Assembly: GCA_003551005.1 (NCBI GenBank)
Contig: PULR01000063.1
Coordinates: 1 to 64,000, forward strand
Source of the DNA: Mollicutes bacterium
GTDB lineage: Bacteria > Bacillota_I > Bacilli_A > Izemoplasmatales > Izemoplasmataceae
Length of the DNA stretch: 64,000 nt
Direction of reading: 5' to 3'
The stretch's first letter is position 1, and each line of letters starts with the position of its first letter. The notes under the pieces were generated by a model, which saw nothing but the letters and a program-made list of their open reading frames with translations, searched no databases and was not told the origin of the DNA. Positions 28,255 to 36,876 of the stretch are shown piece after piece. Made by a program: the position numbers and the translations under genes.

Positions 28255-29334
28255 TCAACCATAAAACCACAACCCTCCGATGAGACCGACAACGCCGGAG
28301 AACAGAATGACAAGCAAGAAATACGTTGCTGATCGGCGGAATCCAAGGACCTTCCCGATGACGATCATGTTCGGCAGGCTGAGGGAGGGTCCGGCCAGCA
28401 GCAACGCTGTGGCCGGTCCAAGATGCATGCCGCTATCGAGGAACGCACGGACAATCGGGACTTCGGTGAGCGTCGCAAAATACATGAAGGCGCCGAATGC
28501 GCTCGCCAGCAAGTTCTGCGGATAGGTGTTCGCACCGACCAGCGGCACGAGGATCTCTTCCGTCAGGAAATAACCGATGATGCCCGCGATGAAAATACCA
28601 ATCACGAAAAGCGGGATGATCCGTCTGGCAAGGTCGAGCGTCGCCCGTCCCCATGCCAGCATTTCCTGTCTGTCGAAGAATAATGCCAGCTCGAGAATCA
28701 GCAGCGCACCGAGCACGCCGGTTACGGCAAGGGTCACATACTGCCCGACCAGCATGCCGATCAGCGTCAGGAAAAACAACCCGGTCTGCCATGAAGCGCG
28801 GGAGGTTTCCGCACGTCCGCCGGCGGCGAAGAGCTGTTCATTCGCGTCTATCGTCTCGCGTCGATGCCAGATGAAGAACATGGCGAGGCCAATGACAAGC
28901 GCCAGCGCGATCGCACCCACGACCCGGACCAGGCCGACGGCCAGCCCGAAGAACGAAAAGGTGAGGATGATCGCCAGCACGTTCACAGCCGGACCCGAAA
29001 ACAAAAAGGCCGTCGCCGGTCCGATGCCGGCGCCTTTCTTGCGGATCGAGGCAAACATCGGCAGCACTGAACACGAACACACCGCCAGCACCGCGCCGCT
29101 TACGGAAGCAACAAGAAAAGAGAGCCGCTTATCGGTCTTCGGTCCAAAGAACCGCAGGATGGCTTCTTTTGTCAGCAACGCCACGATCGCCCCGGACAGT
29201 GCGAAAGCAATGGTGAGCGACAACACACGTCCGAAGAAGAAACCGATCTCCCGTTCTTCTCCGAGGAAATAATCCAACAAGCCATCGATGCCCTCAAGCA
29301 CGACATCGGCAAATGTATGCAAAATATCTATCAT
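28255..29334 (-). CDS. Permease of the YraQ/ArsP (DUF318) family
   Basis: CSCSVLPMFASIRKKGAGIGPATAFLFSGPAVN and GPATALLLAGPSLSLPNMIVI. Confidence 0.88.
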   Translation of the reverse strand: MIDILHTFADVVLEGIDGLLDYFLGEEREIGFFFGRVLSLTIAFALSGAIVALLTKEAILRFFGPKTDKRLSFLVASVSGAVLAVCSCSVLPMFASIRKKGAGIGPATAFLFSGPAVNVLAIILTFSFFGLAVGLVRVVGAIALALVIGLAMFFIWHRRETIDANEQLFAAGGRAETSRASWQTGLFFLTLIGMLVGQYVTLAVTGVLGALLILELALFFDRQEMLAWGRATLDLARRIIPLFVIGIFIAGIIGYFLTEEILVPLVGANTYPQNLLASAFGAFMYFATLTEVPIVRAFLDSGMHLGPATALLLAGPSLSLPNMIVIGKVLGFRRSATYFLLVILFSGVVGLIGGLWFYG

Positions 29335-29356
29335 GAAATCATCCTTCTTTTGAACA

Positions 29357-29704
29357 TCAGCGATACTCTCGACGATAAATGTCCCGGAGTTCCTCACGGT
29401 CGGCCATACGACTATGGTCGGCGGCTATCTGCGGGTCTTCAGAGAGCCTTTCGGCTGTCGCGTCCACGAGCTGTGCGACGAACGCATCGTCGGTGAGGGA
29501 ATACGTCACGAACTTCGCATCCCGGTTGATGCGCACCAGATTAGCGTCCCGAAGTTTCCCCAGATGTCTCGAGACCGTTGGCTGTGGAAGATTCAGCACG
29601 ACGACGAGTTCACACACGCAGAGCGCTCGTCGCTTCAGCACAAGCGCAATCCTTAACCGGGTCGGATCGGCGAGCGCTTTATAGATATTCATGACTGACT
29701 CCAT
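29357..29704 (-). CDS. arsR: ArsR family metalloregulator
   Basis: ADPTRLRIALVLKRRALCVCELVVVLNLPQPTVSRHLGKL, with CVC metal-binding motif. Confidence 0.92.
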   Translation of the reverse strand: MESVMNIYKALADPTRLRIALVLKRRALCVCELVVVLNLPQPTVSRHLGKLRDANLVRINRDAKFVTYSLTDDAFVAQLVDATAERLSEDPQIAADHSRMADREELRDIYRREYR

Positions 29705-29722
29705 CGTCAGACTCCTCTCATA

Positions 29723-29757
29723 TTCTGTTATCCGAATACGTGTATATCATAACAGAA
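29723..29757. promoter_or_regulatory. Inverted repeat, candidate ArsR operator
   Basis: TTCTGTTAT-17 nt-ATAACAGAA, 9-bp perfect arms, about 20 bp upstream of the arsR start. Confidence 0.7.
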
Positions 29758-29784
29758 GCGCCCTGAGGACGCAATGCATACTAT

Positions 29785-29813
29785 TAAAAAAGACGCAGGT
29801 CACTGCGTCTTTC
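29785..29813 (-). terminator. Intrinsic terminator
   Basis: aagacgcagtgacctgcgtcttttttaat on the minus strand. Confidence 0.75.
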
Positions 29814-29831
29814 CACGAGAGTCTTTACCGG

Positions 29832-30296
29832 TCATGCACTTACATACAAGAGCAGGCTGATGAGGGCGCCGACCACGCTAGCCCCGGATGCGGCGTAGAT
29901 GCCTTCGAGACGTTCCCAGGCTACAGAAAGCATGTTTTCCGATCCGGCGATGGTATAGGCGATCTCGATGTTCTCCGGCAGCCGGAACAACAGAATCGCA
30001 CCGACGACAAAAGCCGCGAAGGAGAGAATCGACAGCCGGCTTGAATACAGCGCCGCCGCCCCGCCGATCAGCGGCAGGCCGAAGGCGATCAGGGCGTAGA
30101 GCGAAAACGGCAGTTCGGCGCTGGCGACCGACCCGAGATCGAAGATTTCAACATCGACGATCTCACCACCAAGAAGCACTTCGTAGCCGGCGAAGGAGAG
30201 TCCTTCGTACTCGAGTGCGGGAAGCAGCATCAACAGCGCCACAATAATTCCCACGGCGAACAGCAACCGTCTTAGGGTTCGAGGCAAGAGTTTCAT
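29832..30296 (-). CDS. Hypothetical membrane protein
   Basis: 4-TM-like hydrophobic pattern, MKLLPRTLRRLLFAVGIIVALLML; no family recognised. Confidence 0.7.
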   Translation of the reverse strand: MKLLPRTLRRLLFAVGIIVALLMLLPALEYEGLSFAGYEVLLGGEIVDVEIFDLGSVASAELPFSLYALIAFGLPLIGGAAALYSSRLSILSFAAFVVGAILLFRLPENIEIAYTIAGSENMLSVAWERLEGIYAASGASVVGALISLLLYVSA

Positions 30297-30354
30297 CGTA
30301 TCCCTTCTTTCTTCAAACATCTCCATGATAACAGGTGTCCCTTCGATTGTCGCT

Positions 30355-31308
30355 TCATGCGCTGTATTTCAGGCGTCCCGCCTGCCTCAGCGTGTCACCG
30401 TCAAGGTTTACCAGCCCTTGCGCAAGCGCGTATTCAACCACTTCACGGAATTCTTCCGGGGTGATGCCGCGGGCGATTTCCGGGTATCCTTTCAAACCGA
30501 AGGGCGGACGGTACTGAGCCATGAGGTTGACGTAGGTATCCCGAGTGAGGGTGGAAGCGACCCAGTCGATGAACGCCTTCGCATCTTCGATTCCTTCGGG
30601 CATGATCAGATGCCGGAGCATCAACCCTCGCAGAGCGGTGCCCCTTTCATCGCACTGCAGGATGCCGACCTGCCGGTGCATGGTCTCGACGGCTGCTTTG
30701 GCGACGTCAGGGTAGTGCTTGGCACCGCCGCCGCTGTAGCGCTTTGCGCGAGCGCTATCGAGGTGCTTGACGTCGGCGAGGTAGATATCGACGATTCCTT
30801 CAAGCAGCTTTAATATAGCCGGGCTTTCATAGGCGGAGGTGTTGTAGACGAGGGGCAGGCGGAAACCTGACTTGATGGCCGTTCTGAGGGCGGCAAGGAT
30901 GTCGGGGAGGAAATGGGCCGGTGTGACGAGGTTGACATTCGCGCAGCCTCTTTTCTGCAGCGCAAGCATCATTTCCGCGAGCTCGAAGCTGCTGGTTCTC
31001 CGTCCGCGTCCTTCGTGCGCGATGTCGGCGTTCTGGCAGAACACGCAGCGAAGATTGCAATGGGAAAAGAAGATCGTTCCGGACCCTTTTCTGCCGAGGA
31101 GAGGTTCTTCTTCTCCCGGATGGGGGCCATAGCTGGCGACGACGGCTTTAGCAGGCGCGCCGCAGAAACCGACCTCCCCCTCCCTGCGGTCGACGAGACA
31201 CTCCCGCGGACAAAGCCGGCAGTCTGAGTAATGGTAATCGGCCGCAGTGATGCGCCTGTCAAGCTCGCCGCTATGGAAAAGCGGGAGATAAGCCGGTTCG
31301 TGCTTCAT
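30355..31308 (-). CDS. Radical SAM protein (PflA-like, COG1313 type)
   Basis: CRLCPRECLVDRREGEVGFCGAP and FFSHCNLRCVFCQNADIAH. Confidence 0.9.
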   Translation of the reverse strand: MKHEPAYLPLFHSGELDRRITAADYHYSDCRLCPRECLVDRREGEVGFCGAPAKAVVASYGPHPGEEEPLLGRKGSGTIFFSHCNLRCVFCQNADIAHEGRGRRTSSFELAEMMLALQKRGCANVNLVTPAHFLPDILAALRTAIKSGFRLPLVYNTSAYESPAILKLLEGIVDIYLADVKHLDSARAKRYSGGGAKHYPDVAKAAVETMHRQVGILQCDERGTALRGLMLRHLIMPEGIEDAKAFIDWVASTLTRDTYVNLMAQYRPPFGLKGYPEIARGITPEEFREVVEYALAQGLVNLDGDTLRQAGRLKYSA

Positions 31309-31654
31309 TGGGCTTCACCTCTTGTGTGGGTCAGGAAAGGTTCTTAAAAACAATGTCCGCGCCCCCGGTGATGAATAGCACGACATGAAGATGAGAAACA
31401 TCCTCATATTAGCTAGTATAACACACCAACGTCCTGCAGGAGTTTTCGGTCGGATGAGGGCGTGTAGACGCTCCTTCTCCCCGAAAGACAAAACTAAACT
31501 GCTGTAGTCCCCGTCAGGTTGCCGCGCGGCTATTCACCACGGCTGTGGTCTCGAAACTATTGCACATGCATTTACATCCCCCTTTCAGATGAACTAAAAT
31601 AAACCCAGACTACGAAGACTGACCCAAACTATCCTAACCAGGGGGAATATTCGT

Positions 31655-32164
31655 ATGAAACGCATCGCCCTTCTGCTTGAGAACCAGTTCGACGACAAAG
31701 AACTCATCTATCCTTATTTCCGACTACAGGAGGCAGGTTATCAGGTCGACCTTGTCGGCACCAAGCCGGACACCATCTACAAAAGCAAGCATGGTATGCC
31801 CATGAAAAGCGACCTTGGCGCGGAGGAAGCAAAGTCGGATGACTACGAAGCGCTTGTCATTCCGGGTGGCTTCTCGCCCGATTACATGCGCCGCTCGCAA
31901 GCGACCATCGACTTCGTCAGAACCCTGAACGACCAGAAGAAACCGATCGCCGCCATCTGTCACGCGCCTTGGGTCCTGATCTCCAGCTGCGATCTGCAGG
32001 GCGCACGCCTGACCGGCTTCCCTTCGCTTCAGGTTGACATTGAGAACGCCGGAGCAACGTATATGGACGAAGCAGTCGTCGTCGATGGCAATCTGATCAC
32101 CTCCAGAACCCCCAAGGATCTGCCGGCATTCCTGAAGGCCATCCTCGAGGCTCTCGACACCTAA
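31655..32164 (+). CDS. DJ-1/PfpI family type 1 glutamine amidotransferase-like protein
   Basis: LVIPGGFSPDYMRR ... PIAAICHAPWVLIS nucleophile elbow. Confidence 0.92.
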   Translation: MKRIALLLENQFDDKELIYPYFRLQEAGYQVDLVGTKPDTIYKSKHGMPMKSDLGAEEAKSDDYEALVIPGGFSPDYMRRSQATIDFVRTLNDQKKPIAAICHAPWVLISSCDLQGARLTGFPSLQVDIENAGATYMDEAVVVDGNLITSRTPKDLPAFLKAILEALDT

Positions 32165-32177
32165 TGCGGAATAAACA

Positions 32178-32226
32178 TGAAAAACGGACATCTCCTTCGA
32201 GCCAATCGTCGGAGATGTCCGTTTTG
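32178..32226. terminator. Bidirectional intrinsic terminator
   Basis: aaaacggacatctcc...ggagatgtccgtttt, long perfect stem. Confidence 0.85.
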
Positions 32227-32234
32227 TATATGGT

Positions 32235-32792
32235 CTATCTTTTCTCGAGACGTTCAAGGGAACTCGAAACGTCCACGACCCAGATCATGTGGCTGAACCC
32301 GAGACGCTTGGATTGAACATGAAAGGCCGGCTCTCCGAATAGACGCCGCCAGATCTGCTTCGAGGATTCGATGATCGTATCGAAACAGACCGTCTCGACG
32401 CCTTTCGCTAACAACGTGTTCAAGATGAACAGCAGCAACTCCACTCCGTACCCTTGTTTTTGAAAAACAGGGGCGATGTAGAGCGATCCGATCTCAATCA
32501 TATCTTCAAGCTCCCCGCCGGTCTGTTTCAGGATGCCTTTGTTCGGCGGCCTTCCATAGGCGATCGTCCCCACCGGCTCGTCTTCCTTAAAGGCCAGAAA
32601 ATACCGGGAATCCGGTGAAGTGAACGCCTGGTGAAGCTGGTCCATCTTGAAAGCCAGTTCCTCCTCCGGAGAGAGGAACTCCTTGATGGACTCCTGCTCG
32701 AAGGCGGCTTTGATGGTCCGCCACCACAAGGTGCGGATGCGTTCAGCATCCTCCTGGGTCGCTTCGCGTATGGATAAGCGGGATTCCTTCAT
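32235..32792 (-). CDS. GNAT family N-acetyltransferase
   Basis: EIGSLYIAPVFQKQGYGVELLLFILNTLLAKG. Confidence 0.82.
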   Translation of the reverse strand: MKESRLSIREATQEDAERIRTLWWRTIKAAFEQESIKEFLSPEEELAFKMDQLHQAFTSPDSRYFLAFKEDEPVGTIAYGRPPNKGILKQTGGELEDMIEIGSLYIAPVFQKQGYGVELLLFILNTLLAKGVETVCFDTIIESSKQIWRRLFGEPAFHVQSKRLGFSHMIWVVDVSSSLERLEKR

Positions 32793-32876
32793 GTTGATTC
32801 ACCTCTGATGAGTGGCTCTGATTGCATTAATGTACTTACAGCCCTTCTTGTGTTGCTTTTGAAACACCACCCTCGC

Positions 32877-33191
32877 TCAGAGTTGAACAGAGGGAAGTTT
32901 TTTATAGGTAGAGAACTTTTTTATGTGTGTCGTCTTCTTATCTCCCTCTCGACTCAGTGCGTAATACCATATCTCATGCTTTCCAAGGTCCGGGTCGGTT
33001 TCAGCCTGCTTTCTCGCAGCCAGTAATGCGTCGTAATACTCGTTGGCGCGGGCGCGGTCGAACGTTTCAAAGATGAGCGTCCCATGCCCATGGTTCTTCT
33101 TTTTCAAGGCATGCCACTCGAGACCGGGCTCCCAGTCTAAAGCGGGTGCTGTGTCCACAAGATACTTACGAATTCGCATGATTTCTTTCAT
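32877..33191 (-). CDS. Hypothetical protein
   Basis: 104 aa ORF with SD-like aggaggag upstream; no family recognised. Confidence 0.6.
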   Translation of the reverse strand: MKEIMRIRKYLVDTAPALDWEPGLEWHALKKKNHGHGTLIFETFDRARANEYYDALLAARKQAETDPDLGKHEIWYYALSREGDKKTTHIKKFSTYKKLPSVQL

Positions 33192-33736
33192 ACAACTCTC
33201 CTCCTAGTTTAAAGGACTCGGTTTAATCTTAAGGTATTGCTCGTCGTTAATCAAGGGTCAGGCTCTTGATCAAGCCTGAAGCGGATTTGTCCTCACATTT
33301 CAACTCGGATGGATTCAAAAGCGTGCTCGCCTTGAAAAACTAACGCACGCTAGAGTGTCAGGGTGTTCGGGCCGGCTTAACCAAGCAAAGGTTCATCCAG
33401 AGCAATTCGAGGATTATTAACGACAAGCTTGTATCATCGTCTCTTTGAATTTCTTTCCCTAAGGACAACATACTGTATCTCATTGGCTTCGATCTCTGCT
33501 TTATTTTCAATATGTTTTTTTCAACCTTACATATAAAGCGTCACCTTGTGATGCATGGCTGGGGACCTGTGTATGGCAGACTGCTTTCAAAAAGCTAAGC
33601 ACCCGAAACGGATACAGCTAATATTTTCAAAAGTCGGCTACATATGCATCTTCCTGTGGTAGAATAGTATCCGGTGCCGAAAACACCCTGCCTAAACGGG
33701 ACATTGACGGACACACATCTCTTCAGGAGGCTTTTC

Positions 33737-34270
33737 ATGACATTAACAATCAAAGAAACTGACCATACGGATCTACCCAACGTAATGCGCCTTTGGAACA
33801 CCGGTGACGTCATGCGCGATCTCGGTTTCCCTGATGGGCTCGGGATCACGATTGGACGCTTGGAACGCTGGCTCGACCAACTCGACGCCAATCCGGACGC
33901 CAAGCATTTCTCTCTCTATCACGACACCCTGGGATATGTCGGTGAGACTTCCTTTTGCCTGTTCCCAGAAGACGACAGCGCCTGCCTCGATGTCAAGCTC
34001 CTGCCCCATGCTAGGGGCCGCGGCATCGCCCGGGAGGCACTGAGCCATACGATCGACCATGTAGTCGAGACCGGGAAGGTCACCCTGGCCTACGCTGAAT
34101 TGAACCCCATGAACCAACCGGCGCTTACCCTCTATGAAAGACTCGGCTTCTGCGAAGAGCCCATACCGATCCATCTCGAAGACGAAGACACCTTCGAGGA
34201 GGAAGACACCGTCTACCTTGAACTTTCTCTTGCTGAATGGACGCATCGCCTAAGGGACGGTATTCACTGA
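33737..34270 (+). CDS. GNAT family N-acetyltransferase
   Basis: MTLTIKETDHTDLPNVMRLW after AGGAGG; DVKLLPHARGRGIAREALSHTI. Confidence 0.85.
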   Translation: MTLTIKETDHTDLPNVMRLWNTGDVMRDLGFPDGLGITIGRLERWLDQLDANPDAKHFSLYHDTLGYVGETSFCLFPEDDSACLDVKLLPHARGRGIAREALSHTIDHVVETGKVTLAYAELNPMNQPALTLYERLGFCEEPIPIHLEDEDTFEEEDTVYLELSLAEWTHRLRDGIH

Positions 34271-34322
34271 CGATCACCCTGGCACGGCACGGCGATTTCA
34301 GTTTGTCAGACGAGGTGAGACT

Positions 34323-34943
34323 GTGGAACACTTACAAATCGGCGATCATCAAGTCACTTTCGATCCAGAGCAACATCAATACACCGTCGACGGGCGGAGC
34401 GTCCCAAGCATCAGCCGGATTGTCGAGACGCTCCGCCCGCGCAGGCAGGCCCGCATCGATCCCGAAATTCTTCAAATGGCCGCAACCCGAGGCAATACGC
34501 TCAAACAAAACATCCTCGACTACGAACAACGTGGCCGGAAGGTCTCGGACAAGGAGCTGCAGAGCTACCACTCGCTCAAGCGGCTGCATCAGTTCAGCGC
34601 CTTGAAGACGGATACCGTGGTGTTGCTCTTCAAGGACGGCATCGTTGTCGGCGCGGGACGCTTCGATTTTCTCGTTGCCTCCCCCCACATAGACGGAAAA
34701 GGCCTCGCAAGCATCAAGCGCAGCCTTCATCTCGACACACAGCGGCTTCAGCTACAACTCAACCTCTATCGGCTGGGGTATGAACAGACCTACCGACAAC
34801 GCATCGACTACTTGAAATGCATGCACATCCGTGGGCGTAATGGCGCCTACGTCGATATCCCGATCGACCGACCGCTTGCGGAGCGCGCGCTAGAAACCTA
34901 TCTTGAGAAGCACCCGCCGGATTACACCGCATACACCGGATAA
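34323..34943 (+). CDS. PD-(D/E)XK nuclease-like protein (RecB-like fold), catalytic motif apparently degenerate
   Basis: FDPEQHQYTVDGRSVPSISRIV, GRFDFLV, LASIKRSLHLDTQRLQLQLNLYRLGY; GTG start. Confidence 0.7.
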   Translation: MEHLQIGDHQVTFDPEQHQYTVDGRSVPSISRIVETLRPRRQARIDPEILQMAATRGNTLKQNILDYEQRGRKVSDKELQSYHSLKRLHQFSALKTDTVVLLFKDGIVVGAGRFDFLVASPHIDGKGLASIKRSLHLDTQRLQLQLNLYRLGYEQTYRQRIDYLKCMHIRGRNGAYVDIPIDRPLAERALETYLEKHPPDYTAYTG

Positions 34944-34982
34944 CAGCACGGCCTTTCACCCGAAAGAGCCGTGCTGTTTTAT
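34944..34982 (+). terminator. Intrinsic terminator
   Basis: aacagcacggc...gccgtgctgttttatt. Confidence 0.85.
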
Positions 34983-35359
34983 TGCACCAAAGGGCTGCTG
35001 TTTAGCTGACACTTTGTAGACATTGGTATGTTTTTTTATAATATAAGCTATTAACGATATCTGTGTCGGATATGAGCATCCGCTATTTACATCTGAGGAA
35101 GGTCTTGTGGTTGGAATGACTTGCTACAACCAAGCAGCGTCTGAGCTTTTTTTGCAGGCCTTTACAGAGTCTCTTTGTGATATACAAGTGCTAGCAGCAT
35201 GGACACACTCAATGAATAACTAGTTATAGTTTTTTTCTTTTCCATGGGGTATACTGAAGACGAAGTTTAGAGAGAATCCGTAGCAACCAGATGCAGCAAC
35301 GCTTTCCTTGAAACAACCTTAGCAAACGATTGGAATAAACCGGAAAGGATTGGATAAAC

Positions 35360-36841
35360 ATGGCTAGACAGCAGGGTATGAAAAAAATCTCGACGGGATT
35401 GGAAGGCTTGAACGATATCCTCAAGGGCGGTTTCATCCAGGGAAACAGCTACTTGCTCACAGGCGGGCCGGGCACCGGCAAGACAACAGCCGGACTGGAG
35501 TTTTTATGCAACCCTGCACTGGGCCGGCCGAAATCCCTATTCGTCAGTTTCTCTGAACCCGTCGGGAAAATCCGTCGGGATGCTGAAAAAAGAACGTTCA
35601 ATCTAGAAAACGTGGAATTTCTCGATTTGACCCCGAGCCAATCCGACATCAGGAACATGGACTACACCATCTTCGCCCCGGACGAAGTTGAAGCCTCACC
35701 CATCATCAAACGCATCATCGACCGCATCGAGGGTGTAAAGCCCGAGCGCATCTATCTCGATGGTGTCTCACAGCTTAAATACATCTCCGCAGATACATAT
35801 CAGTTCCGCAAACAGCTACTTATCCTCCTTAATGTCATCACCGGGAGTGAAAGCACGCTTCTGCTATCGTCCGAAAGCAGCGAGACCCTCAAGGATGATG
35901 ATCTGCAGTTCATCTGTGATGGTGTCATCAATCTGCTCTTCACAGGAGAAGAACGCGGTATTCGTGTAAAGAAGTTCAGAGGTTCTTCTTTCAAACCCGG
36001 CGTCCACTCCATCACGCTGGGTGATGAGGGGATGGCGATCTTTCCCAAAATCACACCCGAAGACCTCCACAGGATAAGCAAAAAACAGCATCAAACCATC
36101 TCCTCGGGCATCACGGAGATCGACAATCTGCTGCATGGAGGAATTGAACGCGGCACCACCACCGTCATCAGCGGACCCACCGGAGTGGGAAAATCGACCC
36201 TGGCCGCTCAGTTCGCCTATCAAACGGCGGTTCGAGGCGAGCACACCTTGATTTACACTTTCGAAGAAACCGCGGAATCCATTATCACCCGATGTAAAAA
36301 CATCAATATGCCCATTGAGAGCATGTTCAAGCAAGGGAACTTATCCATCGAGAAGATAAATCCGCTGGAATACACCCCTATTCAGTTCGCCCACCTGGTC
36401 AAGGAACATGCGAAGAAGCACAATACCAGCATGGTCGTGCTCGATAGCATCTCAGGCTACGAACTCTCCTTCATCCGTAACATCTACGAGTTCGGCCAGA
36501 AAGAAGAAATGCTGAGAAGCATCCACATCCTGGCCGAACACTTGAAGAGTATGGGAATCAGTCTAATCCTGATCAACGAAGTCCACGACATCACCGGAGA
36601 CTTCAAGGTTTCCGAACATGGCATCAGCTACATCGCCGACAACATTCTCTTCATACGCTATATCGAGGTCGGCGGCCGGATTGAAAGAGCCATCGGGGTC
36701 CTCAAGAAGAGGCTCAGCGATTTCGAAAAGACCTTGCGGGAATTCAACCTGACCGCCGAGGGCATCAACGTCGGCAGACCGCTGAGTGAATTGCGCGGTG
36801 TGCTGAGCGGTGTCCCCGAAATCGTGAAGGCGGATAATTAA
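35360..36841 (+). CDS. KaiC-like/RAD55-family ATPase with two KaiC domains
   Basis: Walker A GGPGTGKTT and SGPTGVGKST; FEE motif; C-term ISYIADNILFIRYIEVGGRIERAIGVLKKR typical of KaiC. Confidence 0.92.
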   Translation: MARQQGMKKISTGLEGLNDILKGGFIQGNSYLLTGGPGTGKTTAGLEFLCNPALGRPKSLFVSFSEPVGKIRRDAEKRTFNLENVEFLDLTPSQSDIRNMDYTIFAPDEVEASPIIKRIIDRIEGVKPERIYLDGVSQLKYISADTYQFRKQLLILLNVITGSESTLLLSSESSETLKDDDLQFICDGVINLLFTGEERGIRVKKFRGSSFKPGVHSITLGDEGMAIFPKITPEDLHRISKKQHQTISSGITEIDNLLHGGIERGTTTVISGPTGVGKSTLAAQFAYQTAVRGEHTLIYTFEETAESIITRCKNINMPIESMFKQGNLSIEKINPLEYTPIQFAHLVKEHAKKHNTSMVVLDSISGYELSFIRNIYEFGQKEEMLRSIHILAEHLKSMGISLILINEVHDITGDFKVSEHGISYIADNILFIRYIEVGGRIERAIGVLKKRLSDFEKTLREFNLTAEGINVGRPLSELRGVLSGVPEIVKADN

Positions 36842-36876
36842 TCCTTACTCAGTAATGTAAGAAACTAAAACAGGTG

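Noticed and set aside
33200-33730. Non-coding gap suspected to hold an RNA or gene relic (LLIKPEADLSSHFNSDGFKSVLALKN*)
   Set aside because: Only a single short reading frame without motif; too weak to report as a feature.
34983-35359. c-di-GMP riboswitch upstream of KaiC
   Set aside because: I could not find the GEMM core consensus by eye; left only as an uncharacterised leader.
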